The position numbers were made by a program, and so were the translations under genes. Under the pieces are notes generated by a model. The model was not told where the DNA came from. It was given only the letters and a program-made list of their open reading frames with translations, and made no database searches. DNA of 64,000 nt, taken from Polytrichum commune. Taxonomy: Eukaryota; Streptophyta; Polytrichopsida; Polytrichales; Polytrichaceae. The stretch covers positions 10,691,001-10,755,000 of the forward strand of contig OX485807.1 in assembly GCA_950295325.1 (NCBI GenBank). Direction: 5' to 3'. Shown here in pieces: positions 21,822-32,460 of the stretch (positions are counted from its first letter, which is position 1; each line of letters opens with the position of its first letter).

Positions 21822-22805
21822 TCATAGTAGCTTCCGCGAGCCAAGTGGCGATGTCGCATAGGTTGTGTCTGAGAGCAACTTCCTTGTGCCAGGCGGTGAT
21901 GTCGCATAGGTTGTGTTTGAGAGCAACTTCCTCGATCCAGGCGGTGATGTCGCATAGGTTGTGTCTGAGAGCAACTTCCTCGAGCCAGGCGGTGATGTCG
22001 CATAGGTTGTGTCTGAGAGCAACTTCCTCGAGCCAGGTGGCGATGTCGCATAGGTTGTCTCTGAGAGCAACTTCCTCGAGCCAGGCGGCGATGTCGCATA
22101 GGTTGTCTCTGAGAGCAACTTCCTTGATCCAGGCGGTGATGTCGCATAGGTTGTGTCTGAGAGCAACTTCCTCGAGCCAGGCGGTGATGTCGCATAGGTT
22201 GTGTCTGAGAGCAACTTCCGTCCGCCAGGGGGACTAGTCATATAGGTTGTGTCTTGCAAATGTCGCTTGACTGCAATGCATTTGGATCAAGTTCATTAAT
22301 ACGACTTACCAATTCAAAAAGCTGAAATAACGTTGAAACTGGTTGTGACACTACAAAACAACAAAATTGTGGATCACAAGAATTGGCAGCATCACCTACT
22401 ATACTATGGAAAGAATGATCAAAAACCATAGTGACGCCAGATTGGAAGAAACAACTCTGAATGGCTGATTATTGATTTTGTGCATAGCAAGCTTTCAATA
22501 GGGATCGCAGGCACACTACTCAATGCATGAACCTACATGAAACTGATCAACCCATCATGCATCAATACTACTCAAAATTGAATGTGCAACTACATGACAT
22601 ATGTGTGGAGTGAATGTTGACACCCACTTCAATTACCTTGGATATCACCTGCTATTGTTGTGGCCTCACTGCAGACTGACTGCGAATGAGTGGTCAGGAG
22701 TAGCATGCCCATCAAGAGAACAATCTGCAATGGAGAACATGTTCTTGGTGGGTTCAAACGACCGAGTTTCACCTCCACTGAGTTCTTCATGATTTTGATG
22801 ATCAT
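21822..22805 (-). CDS. Predicted secreted precursor with nine 16-residue peptide repeats
   Basis: Exon 1 runs from the ATG at 22805 to 22637, with a GTAATT donor at 22636. The acceptor ttgcag ends at 22271 after a possible branch site (attaatg). Exon 2, 22270-21822, ends TGA. Phases match (169 + 449 nt, 205 residues). Exon 1 encodes a basic n-region and the hydrophobic core IVLLMGMLLLTT, then HSQSVCS, like a signal peptide. Exon 2 encodes KRHLQ and nine repeats of DTTYATSPPGSRKLLS; the stop falls exactly after the last RKLL. Repeat 1 uses AGT where others use TCA for the same Ser, and CGG for AGG, so amino acids rather than bases are conserved. Each repeat has a dibasic RK and an acidic residue three before Tyr. 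A TATA box is at 22920-22927. I match no known peptide hormone family. An out-of-frame upstream ATG (22872 region) and a 63-codon frame in the intron (22429-22238) are caveats. Confidence 0.6.
21825..22257. repeat. 48-bp minisatellite, nine contiguous copies
   Basis: The units gagcaacttcctcgagccag... to ...gtgtctga are contiguous, with no spacers. The outermost copies are the most diverged. It forms most of exon 2 of the predicted precursor and is open in several frames because 48 is a multiple of three. Confidence 0.97.
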
Positions 22806-22919
22806 GCACTAGATCAAACACAGAGAAATTAGAGACTTTCAACTTCAAATGGCTTTGAGTCCACTGGTTCATGTCAAGTGCCTTCAACTTCTTGCTCAAA
22901 CACAAGACTCATCCAGCGG

Positions 22920-22927
22920 TTTATATA
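22920..22927 (-). promoter_or_regulatory. TATA box of the repeat-peptide gene
   Basis: The minus strand reads cctatataaaccgc, a canonical TATATAAA, about 115 bp before the proposed ATG at 22805. Transcription would be expected to start near 22890-22895. Confidence 0.5.
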
Positions 22928-23453
22928 GGCTTGAAGGAGTGGGGTCCTTGTTGCCTTGAAACGAGACTTGTTCTATGGAGTCTACATTATTCAATGATAG
23001 TCAATGATGGTCCGCGTCATGAGCTTCAAATGCCAAAATCTGAATGAACAATAAATTGGACATATTATTGAGACGATGACATCATGGCTTATATTAACAC
23101 ACTTAGAATCATTTGACTTCATGGCCATTTAACTTACCGACGAGGCTTGATGAGCTTTATAGGAATCTGAACAACGTGTAAAGTTGAGAATTTAGGAAGC
23201 TTCTCGGTGAGAACGGTATCACTACTAGAAATTATGATCGTAGAATACAATTCATATTTGACATGGGCGGTCATTGGCACGTAAACCCACTCACAAGACT
23301 TGGTCCGATCTTCGATGTGTATAGATTGTATTTGACTATTGTGTGTGGAATCATGTGCTAGTGATCACCCTTATCAAATGCGAAGCGTGTTTGAGGATCA
23401 CATTTTCTAATCAAATATAATCATGGAACACGCTTCCTAAATGACTGTCCTTT
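22928..23453. other. Upstream region, no gene seen
   Basis: This would include the promoter of the leftward gene. No other feature is supported. Confidence 0.4.
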
Positions 23454-23657
23454 GACAATGTAACTGAAAATGAGGCACACTTTGTTTTGGAATGTCCCCT
23501 TTACAAGTTCATCAAAGATAAGTTTCCTTCACTACTTGAGAATGTAATACTTGGAAGTCTCAAGTCTTTCTCTCAATAAGAACATCAAGTTGGTATTAGC
23601 ATGTATCTCATGGAGACTACCACCTTGATATTGCACTCCACTACTACAAGGAATTAG
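23454..23657 (+). pseudogene. C-terminal scrap of a LINE-type reverse transcriptase
   Basis: The frame reads NVTENEAHFVLECPLYKFIK and then DKFPSLLENVILGSLKSF before TAA at 23577, and continues in frame to 23655. The H-x4-C pattern in EAHFVLECPLY followed by R/KDKF is the zinc-binding tail found after the RT domain of many non-LTR elements. No RT domain is seen upstream. Confidence 0.5.
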
Positions 23658-24775
23658 CATCTTTGACACCATCATGATGTATTTTAATCACATTAACCTT
23701 TTGGCTTTCCAGACCTTAGAATCGATTTCATTCCATTTCATTGATGTGGGAAATATTTCAACCACTTCAACAACTGGCCACAAGCCTAATTAATTAATTG
23801 AAAAATAGTGAATACATCATACCAATTATAGTTGGTTGATAATATACAAGACACCATGCAAGGTCTTGCTAATGCCCACATTCCTTCATTGGGTATGAGT
23901 ACATTGCCTCATCCATCCATTGACAACATACGTTTTTATCATTTATGGCTGGAAGTGAGTTACTATTTAAAGCTAGTTTAGTACCTAAATTAGCACCAAA
24001 GATCCAGATCACTAAGATTGACCCAGAAGTCTTGATTACTAGTTCAGATAAATAAAGTGGTATGTTTGTATGGGCTGGGGAGTGTTTTCATAGCTAGAGC
24101 ATTTTCCTCTTTTTTTTATTGTGCTAATGATAATATCAATTTTGTTTCAAGCAATTTAATAAGAATTAAGCAATAAGACGGTTCCTTCTCTAGTGCAAAT
24201 AATAATACATGCATATTGGCAAACTGTAAAATTGTCTAAGCTAGCACAGTAGGTTGTTGACTCGTTAATTTGCAGATGCGTGGGACACTCGTCATCCTTG
24301 CTTCTTCACATTCCACAAGACATATTCATGAGAAGTTCTTTTCTTTTCCTTCCTCTTTGTAATTGCCAAGCCCAGGTTTTGCTTCACTTCTTCATTTGGA
24401 TTTGATTTTTTTTGTTGAGACCTTCAAAAAAAAGTGTTTTTGTTTTGTTGTTTTTTTTTTTCGGCTGTCATTTTTCATTGTTTCTCCTTATTTATTATAC
24501 ATTAGAGCCAATCTTGTTTCCTGCATCGCTTCTTCTTTAGAGTGACTTGTTTCTCAATTCTAACTCTTCACGTTCTTCTTCGTTCTAGGCATAACTTTGT
24601 TTTTTAAAGGTCATTTTATAGTTCATATTATTCCTTTGAGATTGCATTGCTTTCCTTATAAGTTGTGTATAGTTCTCTTCTCTTTTTGGAAGTCATTTTG
24701 CTCCTTCTACTCATAATGTTTTTTTTTTTTTTTCTCTTCCTACTTAAAATGTTATTTTATTTCTTAGTTTAAGGT
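23658..24775. other. AT-rich intergenic; small shared repeat
   Basis: About 23795-23850 (accaattatagttggttgat) is shared with 32085-32130. Long T-runs occur at 24400-24470 and 24719-24735. No gene is supported. Confidence 0.45.
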
Positions 24776-25130
24776 ACTACTCTACGTATGATATTTGGTG
24801 TCATAAACATATTTCATGTCACTGTGGTAACTTTTTGGATGACACTTCTTATGAATAAGTGAACAATATTGTCATGGATGATGGATGAGTTCATCCATTG
24901 GCCAAAACCCTACCTCCTCTTGTCAACAACTTTGTGATGAAATACTATCATGGATGATAGAAATTTGGATGGAAAATCACTTGGTAAGTGACGGTAATTG
25001 CAACACTCTAAATCTATAATTCCCCCAAAAAATTTACAAGGAGTGACAAATCATGTTGGGTTAACACTTAGTGTTGGTGACACTCTACCAAGGTTTACAA
25101 TTAGTATTGAGCAAGACAATTACGACTGGT
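24776..25130. repeat. Dispersed repeat, first copy
   Basis: It matches 27590-27935 along its length (cttatgaataag, tggatgatggat, ggccaaaaccctacct, tgggttaacacttagtgttg). The right half overlaps the start of family A. Its superfamily is not clear. Confidence 0.7.
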
Positions 25131-25683
25131 CACACTAAATATCATATTTTTTGTACTTCTGGGAGGGCTTAATAGTTTTTTAATGGATTTATAGGCCGTC
25201 GGTAAGTGGATATATACTAACGTGTTAACAGTGGCAAGGTTGGGAATTTGCAAGACTTTGGAAATTCTAGTTCTAACTTCTAGGCAGTTTACAACTAAGG
25301 TCCTTGTACTTAGGGGTACTATATATCAATGCACCTGTTAGTGGCCTCGTGTAACTATGGATACCCATTGACCATCGGGTCTGTCTAAACCTCCTCTACG
25401 AGCGTAACACGGAGCCCTTTCGCGGGCAGGGGCAGCCCGTCGCTCCCCGACCCTCCCTCTCCCCGACCCTGGCCGTCCCGAGCCTTGGCCGCCCGCCCAC
25501 TCATCCACCGGGATGAACTTTCATCCCGTCGCGCTTACTCTCGGTGAGCCGACCCGACCACCAGGAGATCACACTCAAACAGATTAGGGGGTCGATCATT
25601 TCGCGGTGTGGAGATCGGGGCTTCGAGAGGGATGTCGAGGATAATGCATGATTCAAATGCGTAACTTTCTTGTGTGGTGGCAG

Positions 25684-27194
25684 AGAGGATTGGACAATGC
25701 GGGTAAGACAACGATCGTGAAGCGCATCAATGGCGAAGACACAAGTAAAATCAGCCCCACTCTTGGTTTCAATATCAAAACTATGCAGTACAATAGGTTT
25801 GTCCGAACTTTGTGGTCATGAGGCTTTTGGTTCAGACATTTTCCATCCTGTTTTTGCTACTCATATGATGATGCGACGATGTGACGATGTGATAATGATG
25901 CATCCTCGGACTCGAAGGTTTGGAAAATGTGCTCTGATGTGAGGACAAAATGTGAGCGGATTGCAGCTTCCGCCTCAACATTTGGGACATCGGGGGTCAA
26001 AAGACGTTGCGATCATATTGGAGAAATTATTATGAACAGACCGATGGCATGGTGTGGGTAGTCGATTGCTCAGACTACCGACGATTGGATGACTGCCGAA
26101 ATGAGCTTCATGGCCTTCTTAAAGAAGAGGTGAATTAGGTCAATCTCCACCTAAACCAAATCTGTCAAGTGTTTTCGACAGCAGTAGTCTTAGCAATTAG
26201 CTCGTTTTGAAGGATTCGAGTGTTTCACCTTGAATCGTTCAGTGTGAACATCATGTGGTTTTCCCCGAGTTCATAGTTTGAGTGTCCTGTGAATCCTGAA
26301 TTTGACACACGCACGCAAGCACTTACACACACACGCAAGCACTTACACACACACGCACGCACGCACACACAGACACACATACACGCACGCACGCACTCTT
26401 ATAATTCTGAAAGTGTCTGCATACAACACTCGAATTATCGAGCAGCTACATATTTATGTGTTGATTTATATTTGCGCTTTATTTACCCAAACTGATTTTC
26501 CTGGTTGCATGCTTAGAAATTGACAGGGGCGTCGTTGTTGATCCTTGCCAATAAGCAAGATATCAAAGGTGCACTTCAACCTGAAGAGCTTGCGAAGGTG
26601 AACTTATCGTGTCATTTTAACCTTGGAAGGACCATTATGTGATATGCTGAATTTGGGTTGAAACTGTGCACAAAGCAATGTTATAGTGTAAATAGTTTTA
26701 AAATAATCCGCCAAATCCTTACTTACAACTCCTAAACTGACAATATTGTATCAAAGACCCCTCCATTGTATTCCAGCTTTTCTTCAATTTAGGATGATGT
26801 CGCTCAATCTTTCTGAAGGAGCATAAGTATATGAATGAGTGCTAGATTCTGTCCAGATTTTACTTACATAGCAATGGATACTTAAGACAATCCTTGATGA
26901 CCCTTCCCTGTCAGTGTTTATGTATATAACTAATAGTTTGCAATCACTTCGTCATATCCCTGTGTGCAACTTATGTCAGTTTTGTGCAAATTGAATAGCA
27001 ACTCCACCTTTGAACGAAGGGTTTTCTAAGCCTAATTTCTTTTTCTCTTTGGTCAGGTGTTGAACCTGGAGGTGATGGACAAGAGCTGGCACTGAAAAAT
27101 TGTTGGATGCAGTGCAGTGTCTGGGGAGGGCCTCCTAGCTGGCTTTGATTGGCTAGTTTCTGATGTGGGCTCTCGCATCTACATGCTAGAGTGA
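25684..27194 (+). pseudogene. ARL2 (pseudogene): ARL2/TITAN5-type small GTPase, exons 2 to last, captured and broken
   Basis: ARL2 is a GTPase that works in tubulin folding with cofactors. Exons by GT-AG phase are 25684-25796, 25967-26129, 26517-26597 and 27057-27194. The product shows the P-loop GLDNAGKTT, switch [32 protein letters not shown] (switch II), NKQD and a C-terminus FDWLVSDVGSRIYMLE. The first exon with ATG and myristoyl-type N-terminus is missing because the left TIR stops 55 bp upstream. TGA at 27093-27095 replaces the conserved Trp codon of the HWKIVG motif. Introns are retained, so capture was from genomic DNA, not mRNA. The close resemblance to plant ARL2 suggests recent capture; a functional donor copy should exist elsewhere. 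Confidence 0.92.
26311..26398. repeat. CA/GC-rich microsatellite in an ARL2 intron
   Basis: Irregular repeats of acacacacgca and cttacacac lie in the intron between the second and third exons. Confidence 0.9.
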
Positions 27195-27589
27195 CCACAC
27201 TCTTGCATTGCCTGATTGAAGTTATCCCAATATCAAGAATGTAGGAGCAGGGGGTTCCAAATTTCGACCATTTTTTAGGCATGTGTAGCTTGCATATAGT
27301 ACCCATGAATCACAATTTGAATGCACCCAAGAATGTTACACAACAGGTTTGATATGCATTTCATTACCATTTCTCTGTACCAGCAGCAATCTTTATATTA
27401 TACAAACCTGGTATTTCATGCCTCAAATATCTATAGGTGCATTATGAAATGAAGTTGATTTTAAAGTCCGGGAATGCAAAAGGCTTACAGGACTAAAAGT
27501 ACATGAAGATAGTAGTGCAGTGCTCTAGCTTCTGTGAGGGAAAGGCTAATATTGACTTATGGTTTCATTGGTCCAATTACGGTGGTCGT

Positions 27590-27935
27590 CTACACTAAAT
27601 ATGATATTTAGTGTTATATAGTATTTAATGTCACTATAGCAACTGTTGGATGACACTTCTTATGAATAAGTTCACAAATATTGTCATGGATGATGGATAA
27701 GTTCATCTATTGGCCAAAACCCTACCTTGTCATCAACGTATGGATGATAATTGTCATGGATGGTTGAAAATCATTGGGTAAGTGACAGGAATTGCAACAC
27801 TGTAAATTTAAAATCCCCCAAATAAGTTACTAACGAATGACAAATAATGTTGGGTTAACATTTAGTGTTGGTGGCACTCCACCGCAGTTTACAATTCATA
27901 TTGAGCAAGACAATTAGAATTGGTGACACTAAATA
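27590..27935. repeat. Dispersed repeat, second copy, inside the Pack-MULE
   Basis: It begins acactaaatatgatatttag and ends ggtgacactaaatat, so the ends are partly inverted. It is similar to 24776-25130 and was either captured with or inserted into the MULE. Confidence 0.7.
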
Positions 27936-29189
27936 TTCAGCAACCAGTGCAAGAAATTCAACATTTCCCTCTAACATAAACAATGTGTAATGCGCAATAT
28001 CAGCTCTTTCTGCCTTCTTTGTTCGGAACGGACGGCTAGCTTTCAAACCATTGTGCTAATATCCTGATATTCATTGTCACTGCGTGCTAAAAAACAGTAC
28101 CCCTGCAGAGGTTTTGCATGTAACAGTTGTATCCTGCATTGCGTTACGTAATGATACAACTGCCACAAGAGTATCCACATGACAGACTTCAACAGAACTG
28201 GCAACATTGAAGAAGTCATTGGAAAAATCAAATTTTGATTTTGAAAAAACAAAAATCATCACTTGACAAAGAATGTATGGACATTGCTCAGTGCATGGTT
28301 GTGCACAGTTTCACTTGATTTTACTCACATTCACCACTCAGAAAATGTCATATGGTTGAATGAAATTGCCTACAAGATTGACAACTTCAAAGGGAAATGT
28401 GTCACAGAGAGACTCTATATGTACTCCCTTGTTTATGGTTTGTGCAGGCATTCACAATTTCTTCACCTTAAAATATAATCACTATAATCAGAAGAGATTA
28501 TATTTTCCACCTGAAGTTTCATATGATGAACCACACTTTCAAGCACATTCACATCACTCAGAAAATGTCATATGGTCAACTAAATAATTTGGGTAGGCAA
28601 TCGATCGATCAGGTTCAAGAAGAAATATGTCTCTTGTCAGAGAGAATCAACCTACCTATTCCCGTGTTTATGATGGTTGTTGCAGCATTCAAATTTTCAA
28701 CAAAACAAACTTTCAACATTCCCTTTTTATTGAGACTCGAGGAACAAATCTCCAAGAGTTAGGGTGTGTATTTGTAGGAAAAGATGGCGAGCCTAGTCAA
28801 AAGGCGAGTTCCTATTACTCCTCACCCTCTTATGAGCTTATCTTAAAATATTCAGTTGTACTTAAGCCTTCACACATGCTGTTTCTCACCAAATCAGAAT
28901 GGCTCAATGAAATTGCACAATATTGTCTTGCATGGTTTTGGATGCAATCCTTGCATCAAAGTGCCATTTCGATTGCCACTCCCGGATAACACTCTTATGT
29001 GAAGGTCTTGGCTCGAAAACAAAATGTTCCTTTTTGTCTTGGCAACCCCAGGAAGGATTTCTTCACATAAAGATTTCTGTGAAAATCAATCGAAGCTTGA
29101 CACTCTGCAGTGAACTTGACACTCAAAGCACCTCAAATTCATGCCATTTTCAACCGCTGAATTGGGTTGATTAGTGCGAGGTGATTAGC
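27936..29189. other. Unidentified MULE cargo
   Basis: There is an internal diverged duplication around the motif cactcagaaaatgtcatatgg (28333 and 28556 regions). A 120-codon plus frame (28627-28989) has no recognised motif. Confidence 0.4.
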
Positions 29190-29370
29190 GAATCCAAGTT
29201 GAGACCGGGATCCCTGTAAGCCCGACAACACTCCGATCTCCACACCGCGAAATGGTTCCCGGAGCCAATCTCTCTGACTCGAATCCAAGTTGAGACCGGG
29301 ATCCCTGTAAGCCCGACAACACTCCGATCTCCACACCGCGAAATGGTTCCCGGAGCCAATCTCTCTGACT
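29190..29370. repeat. 91-bp perfect-looking tandem duplication by the right TIR
   Basis: Two copies, 29190-29280 and 29281-29370, start gaatccaagttgagaccggg. They contain ctccacaccgcgaaatg, also present in both TIRs, so this may be a subterminal repeat of the MULE. Confidence 0.95.
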
Positions 29371-30460
29371 GACCCCGTGAGTGGGGCTCGATGCGAATCG
29401 CCGCTAGAGCGCGGACCTGAGCTCGGATTACGTGTTCAGGTGCTCGTTCTCAAACCTGATCATCGCAATGGTCGCCTCCTTGAAGATGGCTTCGAGCTCT
29501 GCAGAAACAAAAGAAGCAACGCAACCTCCATGCGTCTCTCGAAGCCCCGATCTCCACGCCGCGAAATGATCGACCCCCTATTCTGTTTGAGTGTGATCTC
29601 TTGGTGGTCGGGTCGGCTCACCGAGAGTAAGCGCGAGACCCGAGAGTAAGCGCGACGGGATGAAAGTTCATTCCGGTGGATGAGCGGGCGGACGGCCAAG
29701 GCTCGGGACGGCCAGGGTCGGGGAGAGGGAGGGTCGGGGAGCGACGGGCTGCCCCTGGCCACGAAAGGGCTCCGTGTTACGCTCGTAGAGGAGGTTTAGA
29801 CAGACCCATTGACCATCCATCTAATGAAAATGTTGTAAACTTAAAATAAATATAGCTATAAATTATTATATGGAGTTGATTGGACATGACCTCAGAATTG
29901 GCACAATTATATATAGACTTCGATTTAGTCACTCGAGTGGAATGAAGTGTGATTGAAATTGACTACAACTTTGGGTTAGAGGATTTTGCAATTGTTTGGA
30001 TTGAGAAGATGGGGGTGGGGGGGGGGCCAAGGTTAATTTGTGCAATAGTTTACTCAAGTAAGTTGATTGTGAAACATTGGGAACTTGGTAGGGGGGGAGG
30101 GGGATTCTTACAACTTAAATTTTATTTTCTTAGTGTATTTGGCCCCATAATCAACATTAAAGACCCCGAATTAGTCCATTGAAATTAAGTTAGAATGAGT
30201 GAATCATGAGCCTATAGGGGGTAGGTTGTACTAGACCCCCATACTTGAGTGCCACAATCCTAAGGTTTGTTGGGGTATTATGTGTAAAATATATCTTATA
30301 AGTATAAATGTCATTTTTTAGAAAAAATTAGAAAGGTTGACATTACCATGTGATGTGCAAGCAGCAATATACAAATATGGGAAACTCCTTCGAAGAATAT
30401 GCCCTTTGCTACATAGGCTTGAACATGCTGCAAATTCCATGATGATTGCTTAAGGACACT

Positions 30461-30720
30461 GAAGTAATGGCATTGATTATAGCTAAGAGAGATGAGCATA
30501 TTGCAAGCATTGACAAAATTGATGGGAGAGTTGATTTTGAATCTATATTTACAAAATGGAAAAGATATCCACAATAGGGATGGAAGCATGGCACCCCGGG
30601 CATTTGAGAAATGGACCAATGTGCAAAGATAAATGAAGTGCAATATTCAGTGACTTCATGTGGATCAATGACTATGAGGAAGGAATGAGGGGTGCAAGCA
30701 CACAACTTCATTACCTTGGA
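30461..30720 (+). pseudogene. Myb/SANT-like gene remnant of family A, copy 2
   Basis: EVMALIIAKRDEHIASIDKI and DGRVDFESIFTKWKR are open from 30461; a frameshift then gives GMEAWHPGHLRNGPMCKDK, a stop, and SAIFSDFMWINDYEEGMRG. The same trihelix pattern is seen in copy 1. Several lesions make it non-functional. Confidence 0.55.
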
Positions 30721-31362
30721 TAGGTTCAAGTGAAAGTGATACTATATACTAAATTTTAATTTTGTGTTGGAAAATTTCATAAACATTTGAAAAACACATT
30801 GATCTACAAAGCCAAGCATTTTATGTTGACCAGAAAGAAAAAAAATTCAAGAAAAATCTACATATTGTAGAAGATGGTGCAAGTAGTGTGCAAGTAAATA
30901 TATTGAACACGTAATTGTCTAAAAAAATTTCATAACATAAAAAATTACATTGAATTGATTCTTTAAGGAATTTTTGTAATGGTGCCATCAAATTTATAAA
31001 AAAATCAAGGAATATGAAAGAAAATCCAACTTCAAAATATTTAAGGTCGTGAAAGCTGCATCCAAAACCAGATTTAGCTATTACTTTTTGAGAAATGCTT
31101 TTAATGACAAGTTTTGAAGATCTTCTCTTGATATTTTACATTTGAATACCTTACACAACAATAGAGGGCATCATGAAGACAAATCCAATTTAAACAACCC
31201 TTTGCTATTACTTTTAGGCATTTGATGAAAATAATTATGATTTTAGTATACTGGAGCATTTTTTCATATACTTGACCGTGCTTGCTCCCTCCAAGGATAT
31301 ATACAAATGATAGTGAAGGTCCTCAAATCATGGACCCTATGTAATACTTCCCAGGTGATGAA

Positions 31363-31715
31363 TCTATTGGAAGTCAATAAGACTAGAGATGAAATTGCAC
31401 AAGCATATACACATACACAAAGGCATATGAACAATGCTTGAAGTGAGATGGTTTCATGCTCTCGTTGCTTTGCTTTTTCTTGCTTTTTCTTCCTTTCTTT
31501 GGTTCAATTAAACAAATATGGGATAACTCTTATTTCTCTTAGACCACCATTGTGGCCTTATTCTGATCTTATTTTTTCTCATGCCTCTTCCATTACATTT
31601 CTATTAACTACAAGCAATCTAATGCTCTTCCTTCTACAATTCCTTCTAGTACTACATTTCTATGATTATGAGCAATCTAATGTTCCACCTTCAACACTCT
31701 CACTTTACAAGTAGT
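31363..31715. repeat. Family D repeat, probable copia LTR piece
   Basis: It is similar to 62205-62460 (aaggcatatgaacaatgctt; tatgggataactctta; catgcctcttcc). It lies downstream, in the minus sense, of the copia pol remnant at 31768-32040, which suggests a 3' LTR. Confidence 0.55.
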
Positions 31716-31767
31716 CAAAGACTTGTAATATTATAATTGAGTTTTTTAATTTCTATAACTGATATAC

Positions 31768-32040
31768 TCAGATTTTAACATTGCCCATAGATTTCCACAC
31801 ATGATTTCTAATTGCTTCACTCCAATTCAAAGGAACTTTTAATATTTTCACATTGGCCCATTTCTCAACACGTTGAGGCAAAATGCGGTCCTTCCAACAT
31901 TCTCCAAGTGGTCGCCGCTCCCTCATGGGGTATCGCCACTCCTCGCCGAATCCCTCAACAATGAAGTCATTGTTTGTTGAGGCTTTACGTGCTTCTTCAA
32001 TTGCAACCTCATTACCTCCCACTTGCTCTTTGTCATCCAC
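31768..32040 (-). pseudogene. Ty1/copia polyprotein remnant (integrase-RT junction)
   Basis: The frame contains EEWRYPMRERRPLGECWKD and VPLNWSEAIRNHVWKSM. This matches the copia pattern R(Y/R)P.R.RRP..W...ILP...ANV...EP..W.EA, which precedes the RT domain. RT itself is absent. Confidence 0.6.
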
Positions 32041-32132
32041 GGATTGTCCACCATCATCACCGCATGGCCTTCATTTCTCATGAAAAATAGTGAACATATT
32101 GTACCAATTATAGTTGGTTGATAGTATACAAG

Positions 32133-32460
32133 GCAGATGTTATATATATATATATATGTTCACTTCCATTGAGTAAATAAGCAATTGACTGGGAGTTCAT
32201 TTTCAAAGTGAAACCGTCAATAAAGCATGTAATTAACTTAGAAGTCATAACCATTACAAAACCCTTATTAGCATTGAGGTTACAATTTTGTGGCTTATTG
32301 TTCAAAGGGTCTTTGTCATTTTAAAATGGAATTAAAATTATATTTAATTTTTAGTATGTATATATTATAATAGTTTAGTTAAGACCTTCTACTTTCACAA
32401 AGTCATCATACACATTTAAATTAATTAAGTATGATTAAATGTGATATAAATCAATAATCT
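32133..32460. repeat. Diverged single arm of the foldback MULE-type MITE
   Basis: The order of motifs (tatatatgttcacttccatt; gtgaaaccgtcaat; tgtaattaactta; cattgaggttacaatttt; cattttaaaatg) parallels 46960-47250. No partner arm is seen next to it. Confidence 0.6.

Larger units (their letters stand above)
25377..29807 (+). mobile_element. Mutator-like element carrying host gene exons (Pack-MULE)
   Basis: Long terminal inverted repeats begin GGGTCTGTCTAAACCTCC and extend about 253 bp on the left (25377-25629) and about 272 bp on the right (29536-29807, with a small internal duplication). The flanks are a perfect 10-bp duplication attgaccatc (25367-25376, 29808-29817). Copy 1 of family A at 16606-16640 shows the empty site. 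I see no transposase; the cargo is four exons of an ARL2 gene with introns, a further repeat (27590-27935) and unidentified sequence. Long TIRs, 9-10 bp duplications and captured introns define Pack-MULEs. Non-autonomous. Confidence 0.93.
25055..31365. mobile_element. Family A dispersed element, copy 2 (interrupted by Pack-MULE)
   Basis: 25055-25376 and 29808-31365 are collinear with copy 1 (11562-11608, 15104 on). Only one 287-bp unit is present. The Mutator-like element sits in that unit between gatacccattgaccatc and catctaatgaaaatg. Confidence 0.75.

Noticed and set aside
21812..22237. Plus-strand frame of 141 codons and another minus frame (21818-22195) over the 48-bp repeats
   Set aside because: A 48-bp unit without stops is open in several frames by construction. 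Only the frame ending at 21822 has a matching upstream exon, a stop at a unit boundary and synonymous-type variation.
21825..22257. CRISPR-like direct repeats
   Set aside because: The units are contiguous with no spacers, and the sequence is plant nuclear DNA.
26289..26523. His/Thr-rich frames
   Set aside because: They are translations of a CA-rich microsatellite in an ARL2 intron.
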